Part shown: positions 10,389 to 21,255 of the stretch, piece by piece
Position numbering within the stretch: position 1 is the stretch's first letter
How the letters are laid out: every line of letters starts with the position of its first letter
Origin: an uncultured Acidobacteriia bacterium
Lineage (GTDB): Bacteria; Acidobacteriota; Terriglobia; Bryobacterales; Bryobacteraceae
Reading direction: 5' to 3'
DNA length: 64,000 nt
Assembly (NCBI GenBank): GCA_903925975.1
Contig: CAIYHG010000181.1
Location: 1-64,000, forward strand
The notes under the pieces: generated by a model
What the model saw: the letters and a program-made list of their open reading frames with translations, nothing else
Told to the model about the DNA's origin: nothing
Databases searched by the model: none
Made by a program: the position numbers and the translations under genes

Positions 10389-12032
10389 GTGGATTGCCTT
10401 ACCTCAACATTGCGAGTCCATAACCTCTCGGCATATTATTGTAAACACGTGCCGGAAGAGCAGTTTACCTCTCCAAAGATCGGCTGGGCGCTCCCTATAT
10501 GCGGCACACGGGCGAAGCCGCACGTATTGATTTTGATCGTTGCGTACAACGCGGAAGCGATGATCCGCGATGTGCTGCGCCGCATTCCCGCCGAACTCTC
10601 GGAGGCCTACGATATCGAAATCCTCGTTATCGATGACGCTTCCCAGGATTCGACCTTTGACCTGAGCCATAGAGCGAGCAAGACCAGCCAATCCCCATTT
10701 CCGATTCACGTGCTCTTCAACCCGGTCAATCAGGGTTACGGCGGGAACCAAAAGATCGGGTATCATTACGCGATCGAAATGGGGTATGACTTTGTGGCGC
10801 TTCTGCATGGAGATGGCCAGTACGCTCCCGAGTGCCTGCCCATGCTCCTCGAACCGCTCCGCAATGGCGAAGCGGCCGCGGTGTTCGGCTCGCGAATGCT
10901 GAGCCCGAAGGCCGCACGTCAGGGCGGAATGCCGCTATACAAATTCGTGGGGAACAAGATCCTGACGTGGATCGAGAATAAGCTGCTGCACGCCCACCTC
11001 AGCGAGTTTCACTCGGGTTACAGGATTTACTCGGTTCGAGCGCTCAGGGCGATTCCTTTTGAACGAAATTCCAATGGTTTCGATTTCGATACCGAGATCA
11101 TTATCCAACTGCTAATCGCCCGCCAGGCCATCAAAGAACTGCCGATTCCGACGTATTACGGCGATGAAATCTGCAACGTCAACGGCATCAAGTACGCCGT
11201 CAACGTGGTCGCCGCGGCGTTGAAGGCCAAGCTGCAGGAGTTGAGCCTTTTCTATGACAGAAGGTTCGACTGCGCGCCGCCCGAAACGTACTCTCCGTAT
11301 ACGCTCAAGCTGGGTTATACAAGCCCTCACACGCTGGCCCTCGAACGCATTCGCGGCGGGAGCAGGGTTTTGGATCTCGGGTGCGCCGGCGGCTACATGG
11401 GGCGGGTTCTGAAGACACGGAAGCAGTGCTTCGTTTCGGGCGTGGACGTCACGGAAGTGCCGGCGGGCTGCCTGGACGAATTCCGGAAACACAACCTGGA
11501 CGCCGGGCTTCCCGATTTTCGGGCCGATGAATACGACGCGATTCTCATGTTGGACGTGATCGAGCATCTGAAAGCGCCCGAAGATTATCTCGAACAACTG
11601 CGGCATGCGCTGGCGGCCAATCCCTCGATAGAGGTGCTCATCAGCACGGGCAACGTTGCTTGCTTCATTACGCGCGCGATGCTTCTGCTCGGCCAGTTCA
11701 ACTACGGCAAGCGGGGCATTCTGGATGTTACGCATACGCGCCTGTTCACGTTTGCGTCTTTCCGGCGCGCCCTTTCGCAGGCAGGTTTCGAGATTCTGGA
11801 AACCAAGGGCGTACCCGTGCCATTCCCACTGGCGATCGGCGAAAACGTTCTGAGCAAGACGTTGCTAGCGGCCAACCGCTTTCTCATCCGGATTTCACGC
11901 GGGCTGTTCGCCTATCAGATTTTCATGCGGGTCAGGCCGCTGCCTTCGTTGCCTTCGCTTCTGAATACCGCCCGCGAAGAATCGGGCATCAGGGCGGCTG
12001 TTCTGGAAAAAACCGGCAGCGGCGCCGTGTGA
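10389..12032 (+). CDS. fusion: family 2 glycosyltransferase + SAM-dependent methyltransferase
   Basis: N-terminal GT2 (VLILIVAYNAEAMIRDVLRRIP, IEILVIDDASQDST, ALLHGDGQYAPE); C-terminal VLDLGCAGGYMGRVL, ILMLDVIEHLKAPEDYL. Confidence 0.85.
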   Translation: MDCLTSTLRVHNLSAYYCKHVPEEQFTSPKIGWALPICGTRAKPHVLILIVAYNAEAMIRDVLRRIPAELSEAYDIEILVIDDASQDSTFDLSHRASKTSQSPFPIHVLFNPVNQGYGGNQKIGYHYAIEMGYDFVALLHGDGQYAPECLPMLLEPLRNGEAAAVFGSRMLSPKAARQGGMPLYKFVGNKILTWIENKLLHAHLSEFHSGYRIYSVRALRAIPFERNSNGFDFDTEIIIQLLIARQAIKELPIPTYYGDEICNVNGIKYAVNVVAAALKAKLQELSLFYDRRFDCAPPETYSPYTLKLGYTSPHTLALERIRGGSRVLDLGCAGGYMGRVLKTRKQCFVSGVDVTEVPAGCLDEFRKHNLDAGLPDFRADEYDAILMLDVIEHLKAPEDYLEQLRHALAANPSIEVLISTGNVACFITRAMLLLGQFNYGKRGILDVTHTRLFTFASFRRALSQAGFEILETKGVPVPFPLAIGENVLSKTLLAANRFLIRISRGLFAYQIFMRVRPLPSLPSLLNTAREESGIRAAVLEKTGSGAV

Positions 12033-12038
12033 GGGCAT

Positions 12039-12072
12039 GGAACCCGCTCGAAAGCGGGTCCGCAGCCAGGAA
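12039..12072. repeat. REP-like repeat copy B: GGAACCCGCTcgaaAGCGGGTCCGCAGCCAGGA
   Basis: Same architecture and flank as 7692-7726. Confidence 0.7.
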
Positions 12073-12101
12073 TGAGACTGCTGAAAAACGAGCAAGAAAC
12101 G

Positions 12102-12181
12102 TTGGCCGCTGATTCACGCCGATGGACGCCGATAAGTCGTGCTCCTGCAATCCGCGTTAATCAGCGTTGATCTGTGGCCAA
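12102..12181. repeat. imperfect long inverted repeat, MITE-like intergenic element
   Basis: TTGGCCGCTGATTCACGCCGATGGACGCCG at one end; the reverse complement of the other end is TTGGCCACAGATCAACGCTGATTAACGCGG, 22/30 matches by eye. Confidence 0.6.
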
Positions 12182-12325
12182 ATTCTTGGGTTCGCTTTTT
12201 TCGGCAGCCTCAAGCATGGCTGCCCCGCCAGGGAGGCCGGGTCGGTGATTGGCGCCGCCCACGCGCGCTCTCCAAGCGTTCGCGGATTTTCTGCGCGCGC
12301 GAGAGCGCTGCTAAAATTTGTCTCA

Positions 12326-14230
12326 GTGCACATCCCCGGACGCCTGACCAACTCACAGAGACTCGCAATTGCACTCGTGAGCCTCGGGGTGGGCGCTTTT
12401 TATCTCTGGACGCTACGGGCAACCGGCTATCACTTTGATTTCAAGAAGTCTCAGGATGGCTACTACAACTACCTCGCCCAAGGATTCGCCAGCGGGCATC
12501 TCTATCTCTCGTGGGCTCCTGACCCGGCGCTGCTGGCCATGCCGAACCCTTGGGACTTTTCCATCCCCGATAATCTGAAGCTCCACGACGCCGTCCTCTA
12601 CAACGGCCACTATTACCTCTACCACGGCGCCGGGCCGGCGGTAATGCTGTTTACGCCCTGGAAACTTATCACCGGGCACGATTTGCCCCAGCGTTTCGCA
12701 ATTCTTCTGATGTGCTTCGGGGCCTATGCGTTCCTGAGCGCAACGCTGCTGCGCTGGCTCCGGCTCGCGGGCGCGAAGATCGGGCCAGGGTTGCTCGCCG
12801 CCGCGCTGCTGGCCTTGGGGGTTTGCCAGGGCGCGCCGTACCTTCTGAACCGGGTGGACGTATACGAGATCGCGATCGCGGGGGCATATTTCAGCCTCTC
12901 CGCCGGCATGTTCTTCCTGGTCCGTTCGGCCCAATCCCGGCGGGCGGCGCTGTGGCTTGGCGCCTCCGGTTTTATGTTTGGCATGGCGGCCGCCTGCCGG
13001 CCGCAGCTCGGCATGGGCGGCGCGTTTGCTTTGCTCGGGCTGGCCCTGTTCTATTTCCGGAGGCGCGGACTCACGGGCATTTTCCGGTCAAGGGAACTCA
13101 TGGCCTTCGCCTTCGCCTTCGCGGCCGTGGGAGTGGGCGTGATGGCTTACAACTACGCGCGTTTCGGAAACGTATTCGATTTCGGTTTGCGCTATCTGCT
13201 CTCCGGGCCCGAGCAGAACCGTGTGAAGCTCTCCGCGGAGTATTTGCTGCCTGGCTTGTATTTCTGGCTGCTTTGCCCGCCTAACGTCAGCGCTGTCTTT
13301 CCTTGGCTTACTTTGATATTCCGCTTCCCGCTCGGCGGCCGCCCTTTCCCCGTGGGCTACTTCATGGAGGCCACGATGGGCGCGCCTTACCTGGCGCCGT
13401 TCGTGATCGGCGCGTTTCTTGTTCCGCTCCGAACGCGCACCGGCGAAGAGGCTCGCGAGACGCCGGTTGGCCCCGCGCTGCTGCTGTGGACGTCGCTCGC
13501 CACTTCGGTTGGCGCTCTGTTGTTCCTGGCCTTTTGCGGCTTTACTACCCAGAGGTACGAGGTGGATTTCCTCCCGCTAGCCGTTTTGGCGGCGCTCGCC
13601 AACGTTTGTATCCACATCTCCCGGCGGGCAGGGCGGAGCCGCTTCCTGATGAGCGGGGCGTTGACGCTTCTGATCGCGTGCGGCGTGGTGGCGAACATGG
13701 CGCTGGCCCTCTCCGGCCCCTACGACGGCATCCTGAAATCCCGCCCCGCCGGCTACGTCCGCCTGGCGCGCTGGTTCAGCCCGATCGAACGTTACCGGCC
13801 CATGCTGAATCCGTACGTGGATATCGACGTTAAGGCCAGCCTCGACGCGGTGCCCGACAAGCAAGGCGCGCCTCTGGTGACCATGGGACGCCAGGTCTAT
13901 CGATACTTCCTCTACGTGAAGCGTGCGGACGGCAAGTTCCGCCTGATCTCACGCAACGACGAGCGGCAGGTGGAATACGTGATGGAAGCGCGCGATGTGG
14001 GCAGCGCCGAGTTGCGGCTGACGTACCGCCCCGAGACCGGGACGATGGTCACGCAACTAAATGGGCGCGTTGTTCTCACGCACGAGATAGGCACGCTCGT
14101 GACCTCCCCCGCCGAAGTGACCGTCGGCGAGAACCGTATCGAAAACAACGTGGTGGAGCCGCGATTCCCCGGCCCTATTGGGACCGTGTTTGCGACGATA
14201 AAGGAATCGCCGGCGACGCCGAGGCCCTGA
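12326..14230 (+). CDS. polytopic membrane protein, glycosyltransferase-like
   Basis: Multiple TM helices; DFKKSQDGYYNYLAQGF acidic loop. GTG start at 12326 proposed (VHIPGRLTNSQRLAIALVSLGVGAFYL), because the longer ORF runs through the upstream repeat. Confidence 0.6.
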   Translation: MHIPGRLTNSQRLAIALVSLGVGAFYLWTLRATGYHFDFKKSQDGYYNYLAQGFASGHLYLSWAPDPALLAMPNPWDFSIPDNLKLHDAVLYNGHYYLYHGAGPAVMLFTPWKLITGHDLPQRFAILLMCFGAYAFLSATLLRWLRLAGAKIGPGLLAAALLALGVCQGAPYLLNRVDVYEIAIAGAYFSLSAGMFFLVRSAQSRRAALWLGASGFMFGMAAACRPQLGMGGAFALLGLALFYFRRRGLTGIFRSRELMAFAFAFAAVGVGVMAYNYARFGNVFDFGLRYLLSGPEQNRVKLSAEYLLPGLYFWLLCPPNVSAVFPWLTLIFRFPLGGRPFPVGYFMEATMGAPYLAPFVIGAFLVPLRTRTGEEARETPVGPALLLWTSLATSVGALLFLAFCGFTTQRYEVDFLPLAVLAALANVCIHISRRAGRSRFLMSGALTLLIACGVVANMALALSGPYDGILKSRPAGYVRLARWFSPIERYRPMLNPYVDIDVKASLDAVPDKQGAPLVTMGRQVYRYFLYVKRADGKFRLISRNDERQVEYVMEARDVGSAELRLTYRPETGTMVTQLNGRVVLTHEIGTLVTSPAEVTVGENRIENNVVEPRFPGPIGTVFATIKESPATPRP

Positions 14231-14489
14231 GCGATTTCGCTGGCTGGGCGGGAAGAACCGGGGCAGTAGGGTGTGAAATAGTTGCAACGATTGCCACGGA
14301 TGGGCGCGATTGCGGTGGGCTCCAGGCGTCGGCCAGGCTTGCTGTGCTCCGAATTGCCGCGGCCTCAGGCAGGTGGGGAGGCTGTTTCTACCGCTCCCTA
14401 GTCGGTCACGGCTCGGAATCGGACTTAGGGCGGGTTTGAAAGTTTAGGGCAGGCTGAGGAGACCTGCCCTATTGGAGCGGCGCTGATTC

Positions 14490-15632
14490 TTACGCGGCGG
14501 CCAGCGCGGCGTCGAGATCCGCGATAAGGTCCTCGATGTCTTCAAGGCCGGTGGAGACGCGGATCAGATCGGGCGTGATGCCCATGGTTTCGCGCACATC
14601 GGCGGGGACGGAGGCGTGCGTCATCGTGGCGGGGTGCTCGATGAGCGATTCCACTCCGCCCAGAGATTCCGCCAGAGTAAATACGCGCACGGCGGAGAGC
14701 AGGCGGAATACGGCGTCCTGGCCGCCGTGAACGCGGAAAGAGAACGTGCCTCCGTAGCCGCTCATCTGCGATTGCGCCAGAGCGTGCTGCGGGTGCGAAG
14801 GCAGGCCGGGATGGAGCACCTGCGCGATCTTGGGATGGCGGCTCAGCCACTGGGCCAGAGCCAGCGCGTTGCGGTGGTGCTCTTCCATGCGCAGCGCCAG
14901 CGTCTTGATGCCGCGCAGCACGAGGAAGCAATCCTGCGGGCCTGCGCACGTGCCCATCGCGTTCTGCAGGAAGCCGATGCGCTCGGCTAGCGCGGGGTCG
15001 CCCACGATGGCCGCGCCGCCCACCACGTCCGAATGGCCGTTGATGTACTTGGTGGTGGAGTGCGTCACGATATCGATGCCGAATTCGAGCGGGCGCTGGA
15101 AGTAAGGCGAGAGAAACGTGTTGTCGCAGATGGTGAGGGCGCCGTGTTTGCGCGCGGCCTCGGCCACGGCGCGCAGATCCACCAGATTCATGAGGGGGTT
15201 AGTGGGGGTTTCGATCCATACCGCGGCAGCGCCTTCGGCAAGCGCCGCCTCAAGACAGCGCGCGTCGCGCAGGTCCACGTAGCGGGCGCGAATTCCCTTG
15301 GTGGAGAACACCGATTCGAACAGGCGGTAGGTTCCGCCGTAAAGATCGTTATGCACGATGACGGTGGAGCCGGCCGGAAAGAGCATCAGGACGGTGGCCT
15401 CCGCCGCCATGCCGGTAGCGAACGCGAAGCCGGCCGAGCCGCCTTCGAGTGCGGCGAGGCAATCCTCAAGCGCCTTCCGCGTGGGGTTGCCGCTGCGCGA
15501 GTAGTCAAACGGCCCGGGCTGGTTGACGCCGCGGAACGCGAAAGTGGAGGTCTGGTAGATAGGGGGCATAACAGCCCCCATGTGGTCCTGCGGCCGGTGG
15601 CCGGCGTGGACCGAGAGAGTTTTGAATTTCAT
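14490..15632 (-). CDS. PLP-dependent Cys/Met metabolism enzyme (cystathionine gamma-synthase/lyase type)
   Basis: SVHAGHRPQDHMGAVMPPIYQTSTFAF, YSRSGNPTRKALEDCLAALEGG, THSTTKYINGHSDVVGG. Confidence 0.9.
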   Translation of the reverse strand: MKFKTLSVHAGHRPQDHMGAVMPPIYQTSTFAFRGVNQPGPFDYSRSGNPTRKALEDCLAALEGGSAGFAFATGMAAEATVLMLFPAGSTVIVHNDLYGGTYRLFESVFSTKGIRARYVDLRDARCLEAALAEGAAAVWIETPTNPLMNLVDLRAVAEAARKHGALTICDNTFLSPYFQRPLEFGIDIVTHSTTKYINGHSDVVGGAAIVGDPALAERIGFLQNAMGTCAGPQDCFLVLRGIKTLALRMEEHHRNALALAQWLSRHPKIAQVLHPGLPSHPQHALAQSQMSGYGGTFSFRVHGGQDAVFRLLSAVRVFTLAESLGGVESLIEHPATMTHASVPADVRETMGITPDLIRVSTGLEDIEDLIADLDAALAAA

Positions 15633-15637
15633 CGGCG

Positions 15638-16585
15638 CTACGCGATACCTTCAAATAGTATCGAACTCAGATAGCGTTCGCCCGAATCGGGCAGCACGGT
15701 GACGATTTTCTTGCCCGCGAATTCGGGCAACTGCGCGAGGCGCGCCGCAACGGCCACGGCCGCGCCGCTCGAAATACCCGACAGGATGCCCTCTTCCCGC
15801 GCCAGGCGGCGGGCCATCTCGACGGCTTCTTCGTTGGTGACGGATTCCACGCGGTCGATCAGTTTGAGATCGAGCGTGCCGGGGATCATTCCGGCGCCGA
15901 TGCCCTGGATCTTGTGCGGCCCCGGCTTGAGGGGTTCGCCGCGGAGCGCCTGCGAGATGACGGGGCTGCCGGTGGGTTCCACGGCCACCGAAAGGATCTG
16001 CTTGCCTTTCACGGTCTTGATGTAACGCGATACGCCGGTGATGGTTCCGCCGGTGCCCACGCCGGCGACGAACACGTCGATTTCGCCCTGCGTGTCTTCC
16101 CAGATCTCGGGGCCGGTGGTGCGGAAATGAATTTCCGGGTTGGCCGGATTCTGAAACTGCTGGAGCAGGACGTAGCGGTTGGGGTCGCTGGCGTGGATTT
16201 CTTCCGCCTTGGCGATGGCGCCCTTCATGCCCAGCGCGCCTTCGGTCAGCACCAGGTTGGCGCCGAATGCGGCGAGCACCTTACGGCGCTCTAGCGACAT
16301 CGTCTCGGGCATGGTGAGCGTGATGCGGTAGCCGCGCGCGGCGGCCACGAAGGCCAGCGCAATACCGGTATTGCCGCTGGTGGGCTCCACCAATTCCTTG
16401 CCGGGGGCGAGAACGCCTCGCTTTTCGGCGTCGGCGACCATGGCGGCGCCGATGCGGCATTTCACGGAGTAGGCCGGGTTGCGGCCTTCAATCTTGGCCA
16501 AAACCGTGGCGCCGTTCCCCACGATGCGGTTCAGGCGAACCAGCGGGGTGTGGCCGATGCTCAGAGCGTTGTCGTCGAAATACAT
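15638..16585 (-). CDS. cysK: cysteine synthase A
   Basis: [67 protein letters not shown] at 16585 (MYFDDNALS) or 16594. Confidence 0.9.
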   Translation of the reverse strand: MYFDDNALSIGHTPLVRLNRIVGNGATVLAKIEGRNPAYSVKCRIGAAMVADAEKRGVLAPGKELVEPTSGNTGIALAFVAAARGYRITLTMPETMSLERRKVLAAFGANLVLTEGALGMKGAIAKAEEIHASDPNRYVLLQQFQNPANPEIHFRTTGPEIWEDTQGEIDVFVAGVGTGGTITGVSRYIKTVKGKQILSVAVEPTGSPVISQALRGEPLKPGPHKIQGIGAGMIPGTLDLKLIDRVESVTNEEAVEMARRLAREEGILSGISSGAAVAVAARLAQLPEFAGKKIVTVLPDSGERYLSSILFEGIA

Positions 16586-16791
16586 ATGTACCATTCTATA
16601 TCGAGATGAAGGTGATTATCAAGAGGGTATTGAAAGAATCTAGCCGGCGATGCGGCCGTGGCCGCTCGTTCGCAAACTCCTCAAGTTGGGAAGCGGAATG
16701 CGCTCAGAGGCTGGTAGGCACGGCGCGCCCGCGGGCGCTGCGAGAAGGCATCCTGGGCGGCCAGCTTTAGAGCTTTCCCCGGATCGCCCTT

Positions 16792-18012
16792 CTAGGCGGT
16801 CCGCTGCGAATCTCCGCAAGCCAGGGCACCGGCGCAGGCGGCATCCCGGCCGGTCACCCAGGCGTAGTCGATAGCAAAACTCCGCCGGGCCAGCGCGGTC
16901 TCCACGGTTTCGCGGCTAAGCTCGTTCACGCCGAACTGGCCGCTGCGCAGAACCGACTTCGAGCCGTCGATTTGGTGGTAGCCGCCCGGGGTTACGTCGC
17001 CACAACGGTAGGTGAACACATCGTCATCGAGCATGTTGCGGACGTTCATCTCGAATGCCTCGCGCGTTTGCAGCCAACGGCCCGCTTCGGGCGCGGCAAG
17101 CTTGTAGGCGAACAGCGCGGTCTCGAAGGCCCGGTCGCTGGCGCAGGTCTTCAAGTGCAGTTCGTGGCCACCGATGGGCTTGAGACGCGGGGCGCCGAAG
17201 ACGAATGGGCCGCGGCCATACTCGGCCAGAAAATGGCGTGCCTTGGCGATCTGCATCAGCGCGTCGTAGCGCAAATCGGCCAGGCCGAACAACGCGCCGG
17301 TGGCCACTTCAAGGCCCGCCGCGAGCGCGCGGTCGTGGTTATCCATGCGAATATCGAAAGCGCGTTTGTGCGGGCTCGAATCGTGCCAGTGCGCGTACGC
17401 GGCGCGGTCGAGCGTTTCATCCCACTGGATGATTCCGTTGAGCCCTGCTTCCTTCAGGGAGTTATAGGCTTCGCGCGTCAGGTATTCGGTGCATAGCAGA
17501 ACGCCGGAGCCTTCCTCGCCGCCCAGCGCTTCGGCCGTTGCGGCAACGTACTCCGCCAGAAGTTCGGTGGTGAACTCGGGGTCGGTGGCGTAGACCAGTT
17601 CGATCACCCGCGCGCCGGAGGACATAACCGCGTCAATTTCAAAGCGCAATTCCTCGACATTGAGGCGCTTGCGCGCCGTGGCCTCGCGCAACGCGGAGAA
17701 ATTGCAGTACGAGCAGGTGTCCACGCAGTAGCTCGACACGTAGATGGGCGCAACGTAGCGCAGCCGGTTGCCGGAGGGTTTGCGCCAGTTCGCCAGAGCA
17801 AAGGCGCGGAGCGTTTCAAACTGCTCCGAGGCTGCCTGATCGAAGCCCAGTTGCAGCACCTCGGCGAGTTCGGGAAGCCCCAGCGAGGTTTCGAGGCTCA
17901 TGGCGAGCAACTCTTGCACTCGCTCCACGGAGGGTGTTTGGACGCCGCCGAGGATGTGACGGACCTCTTCGTCCCGCTCTTTATAGACTGTACTGAATGC
18001 GCGGATAGGCAT
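16792..18012 (-). CDS. radical SAM enzyme, ThiH/HydG-like family
   Basis: Radical SAM cluster CVDTCSYCNF (CxxxCxxC) after LRYVAPIYVSSY; ThiH-like C-terminal half (FGAPRLKPIGGHE). HydG-type C-terminal Cys cluster not seen. Confidence 0.75.
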   Translation of the reverse strand: MPIRAFSTVYKERDEEVRHILGGVQTPSVERVQELLAMSLETSLGLPELAEVLQLGFDQAASEQFETLRAFALANWRKPSGNRLRYVAPIYVSSYCVDTCSYCNFSALREATARKRLNVEELRFEIDAVMSSGARVIELVYATDPEFTTELLAEYVAATAEALGGEEGSGVLLCTEYLTREAYNSLKEAGLNGIIQWDETLDRAAYAHWHDSSPHKRAFDIRMDNHDRALAAGLEVATGALFGLADLRYDALMQIAKARHFLAEYGRGPFVFGAPRLKPIGGHELHLKTCASDRAFETALFAYKLAAPEAGRWLQTREAFEMNVRNMLDDDVFTYRCGDVTPGGYHQIDGSKSVLRSGQFGVNELSRETVETALARRSFAIDYAWVTGRDAACAGALACGDSQRTA

Positions 18013-18128
18013 TGACTAGAACATCTGTCTGCGGTTGATATGCTTTTTCTCGATTATAACCCGCGGCGTTCGGGCGCACGCGGCCGGGCGGGTGATGTCC
18101 GCGACCAATTGCGCGTGTGGGGCGCGGC

Positions 18129-19163
18129 TCAGGTGCGGATTTGAACCAATCGCGCGGGTTCCGGCTCGAAGTCGGCCGCGGCGGGCGGCAGGGCCTGCGG
18201 GTCGCGCCAGAAATCGATATAAGAGACCTGGTGGGCGCAGGCTACGGTGCAGCGAGGCGCGCAGCTCTTGGCCATGCGGTACTCGCGGCGAATGTCGTCA
18301 CGCGTGTATTCGCCAAGCGGTTTGGCCGGATAGCCGCGCTGCTGGGAACAGTAGTGCACCAGCCCGTCTTCGCAGATATAGAGGTAGCGGGCTCCTGCGC
18401 GGCAGCGCCACTGGTTCTCGCGGCCGTGCGCGATGTTGTCCTGGAAATGGTTGAACTGGGCGTAGCTGCTCTTTTCCATGGAGCGCATGGCCATGTAGAC
18501 GCCGCGCTCGTCCTCGGCCAGCGGCTGCAACTGGCCGTCGCCGTCGTGGATGATGCCGACGGTGGAAGTGAAGCCCAGTTCGATGGCTCGGCGGCCCACC
18601 ACGAGGGCGTCGTGGGGGTTGCGAATGCCGCCGCCCACCACGGAGTTGATGTTCACGTGGAACTCGGCGTGTTCGGCGAGGAGTTCGAGCTTGCGGTCGA
18701 GCACTTTGAGGCTCTTCTTCGATACCTCGTCGGGCATTACGTTGTCGATTGAGATCTGCAGGTGATCCAGTCCGGCGCGGTTGAGGCGCTGGATGCGGTC
18801 GGCCGTGAGCAGGTAGCCGTTGGTGATCATGCCGGCGATGATGCCGCGGCGGCGGCTGCCCGCGATAATGGCGTCCAGATCGGGGTGCAGCAGCGGCTCG
18901 CCGCCGCTGATGGTGATGATGGACGTGCCCAGTTTGGCCAAATCGTCGAGACGCCGCAGCATGGTTTCGAGCGGCACAGGTTTCGAATGGCTATCGTACT
19001 CGTTGCAGTAGGCGCAGGCCAGGTTGCAGCGGCGGATGGCTATCACATGGGCCATCACCGGATGATCCCTGGAGAGCAGCGCCTTGCCGATCATTTGCAG
19101 CTCGCGCCGGCGCCTGTTGGCACGCTTCCAGAGCCTGCGTATTTGCGTGGACGGATCCCTCAT
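18129..19163 (-). CDS. radical SAM protein with Cys-rich SPASM-like C-terminus
   Basis: [14 protein letters not shown] (CxxxCxxC), [15 protein letters not shown]-terminal [23 protein letters not shown]...[12 protein letters not shown]. Confidence 0.85.
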   Translation of the reverse strand: MRDPSTQIRRLWKRANRRRRELQMIGKALLSRDHPVMAHVIAIRRCNLACAYCNEYDSHSKPVPLETMLRRLDDLAKLGTSIITISGGEPLLHPDLDAIIAGSRRRGIIAGMITNGYLLTADRIQRLNRAGLDHLQISIDNVMPDEVSKKSLKVLDRKLELLAEHAEFHVNINSVVGGGIRNPHDALVVGRRAIELGFTSTVGIIHDGDGQLQPLAEDERGVYMAMRSMEKSSYAQFNHFQDNIAHGRENQWRCRAGARYLYICEDGLVHYCSQQRGYPAKPLGEYTRDDIRREYRMAKSCAPRCTVACAHQVSYIDFWRDPQALPPAAADFEPEPARLVQIRT

Positions 19164-19327
19164 AGAAAGCAGTTGTTCTATTACATCACGAGCCCCGCCG
19201 GGGAGCGACCCGCGCAGGCTGATCGGCGGATGGCGGGGGTTGAACGGTAGCGTAGGGAAGTCCAGCGCTCCGCGCGGTTTAGGGGCCTGGCGGCCGGTCA
19301 GCCGTGGATTAGCTTGCCTCCACCGGC

Positions 19328-20908
19328 TCAGTCGCCCTGGGATGCCGCGTCAGGGGCTTCCGCGAGCGCTCCGGTATTGAAATCCAGGGGCGCGACGCGC
19401 TTGTCCCCGTGCCAACGCTTGAAACAGTCGCGCACCACGCTCTTAATCGGGCCGCGATTCCGGAAGAGGAGCTTCAGCCAGCCCCAAACTCCCTTTTGCT
19501 GGAAGTAGATCCCGCGGAAGAAGAAGCGCGAGATCAGGATGCTGATCTTGTAGGCCGCCGGTTCGTGCGCTATCGAATCGAGAGCCTGCTGCGTGGCCTC
19601 GGGGCTGTAGGCTTCCGTCCAGGCCAGGCGGACCTCTTTGTGCGCATCCTCAACGCTGATATTCAGGGGCGTGTGCGCCATCTGGAAAGGCGCGAATTCC
19701 AGCCAGTGCTTGGGCCGCGTCAGGCGGCCTTCTTTTTCGAGGCGCGTATACAGAGGAGTGCCGGGGTAAGGGGTGATCTGCCCGAACACGGGCAGCGTCG
19801 GCGGCCACTGGCGAACTTGGGAGACGGTGCGCCCGGCAACGCCGGGAGTATCGTGGTCGAGTCCGAAAATGAAGGAGGTAATGGCGTAGACGCGCCGGCG
19901 GGCGAGCGCCTCAAGCGCCTCGGCGTAGTTCGCGGGCTTATTGAAGCTCTTATTGACGCTGGCGAGGTTGGCCGGGTCGAGGGACTCCATCCCGATGAAG
20001 ATCCACTTGCCGCCGGAAGCGGCGATCAGATCGAGCAACTCTTCGTCCTTCAGGAGATTGGCGCTGACTTGGCCCACCCACGATAGTTGCGCCCCGGCGG
20101 CGATAATGTCGCGCAGCAGGGATTTTGTCCGCTTTACGTTGATGGCGAAGTTATCGTCCACAAAGAACACCGCCGCCTGGCCCTTGCTGCCTTTGGCGCG
20201 CTCTTTGATCCGGAGCATTTCCTCGACGATGCTGGCGTTGGTGCGGAACCGGATGGAGTCGCCGAAGAAACCTGTGACCGTGCAGAACTCGCACCCGTAA
20301 GGGCAGCCGCGTCCGGATTCTATCGGGATGATATGAAATGTCTCCCAACTAGCCCCGTAATGGCGCATCACGGGACGCAGGAAGCCCGGGACGCGATTGA
20401 ACTGCCCCAAGTCCTCCGTATCCCAGTGGATCGTGGGATACTTCCCCAGGTCCGGCTTGCGTTCTTTCCCAAAGGCGTCAACCGGAGAATAGACTTCCTT
20501 CAGTTCCCCGCGCGCGGCATCCTCTACGATGAGCGGCCAGGTTTCGTCGGCCTCGCCGATGGCCAGCGCGTCGGCGTGCTTCGGGCCGCCTTCGGTTCCC
20601 AGCGCCTCTCCGGGGCATTCGGTGACGTGCGGTCCGCCCATGACTACGGGAATGCCGGCCGCGCGGAGGGCGTCGGCCACCCGGTAGGCCTTTGCGATCA
20701 TGCGCGTCATGGCGCCGATGCCGACCAGATCGATGCGCTGGTCGCGGACGTACTGGACGATGTCGGCGTCGCTCATCGGCCGCGTGTTGCCGTCGATCAG
20801 CAGGACTTCGTGGCCGGGAGGGGTTAACGACTTCAGCAGAAACATCCACAGGTGAGGCATGAAGTTCTGCGTGACGCCGTTATCGGGGTTGTAGAGGAGA
20901 ATGCGCAT
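19328..20908 (-). CDS. B12-binding-domain radical SAM protein
   Basis: [21 protein letters not shown]; Rossmann-like [28 protein letters not shown] cluster [19 protein letters not shown]. Confidence 0.85.
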   Translation of the reverse strand: MRILLYNPDNGVTQNFMPHLWMFLLKSLTPPGHEVLLIDGNTRPMSDADIVQYVRDQRIDLVGIGAMTRMIAKAYRVADALRAAGIPVVMGGPHVTECPGEALGTEGGPKHADALAIGEADETWPLIVEDAARGELKEVYSPVDAFGKERKPDLGKYPTIHWDTEDLGQFNRVPGFLRPVMRHYGASWETFHIIPIESGRGCPYGCEFCTVTGFFGDSIRFRTNASIVEEMLRIKERAKGSKGQAAVFFVDDNFAINVKRTKSLLRDIIAAGAQLSWVGQVSANLLKDEELLDLIAASGGKWIFIGMESLDPANLASVNKSFNKPANYAEALEALARRRVYAITSFIFGLDHDTPGVAGRTVSQVRQWPPTLPVFGQITPYPGTPLYTRLEKEGRLTRPKHWLEFAPFQMAHTPLNISVEDAHKEVRLAWTEAYSPEATQQALDSIAHEPAAYKISILISRFFFRGIYFQQKGVWGWLKLLFRNRGPIKSVVRDCFKRWHGDKRVAPLDFNTGALAEAPDAASQGD

Positions 20909-21255
20909 GCGATAACCACTCCAGCAGCCGCCAGGGCCGCCAATTGCCGGCAATTGCCCGATCAGGAAGACGTGAGTGGGGTCGCTCCGCCGGATTCAGT
21001 GTCGGTTGATCCATATTAACACCCATTCATTTCTGATGGATGGCGGGGGGGGGCGGCAGCATCGAAGCCCCGGGGGCCGGTTTGCGAAGGCCGCGGCGGG
21101 CAGGGCAGAGCCGGGCCGGGGGTTCAAGACAATCCGATGCGAAAGTGTTACGCTAAAACTGGACTAGATTAGGCCAATTAGGATTTTCAGACTCTAAACT
21201 CTTTTATCGCTCATGCGTTCTTAGGCGCTTACCTTTCCTCAATGTGTTGAGCAAT

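Noticed and set aside
18110-18170. tRNA-like string ggtgcggatttgaaccaatcgcgcgggttcc
   Set aside because: Lies over the C-terminus of the radical SAM gene (RLVQIRT*); no cloverleaf could be formed by eye.
21045-21053. G9 homopolymer upstream of the nuo operon, possible phase-variable tract
   Set aside because: Intergenic and about 200 bp from the proposed promoter; no evidence of a slippage-controlled frame.
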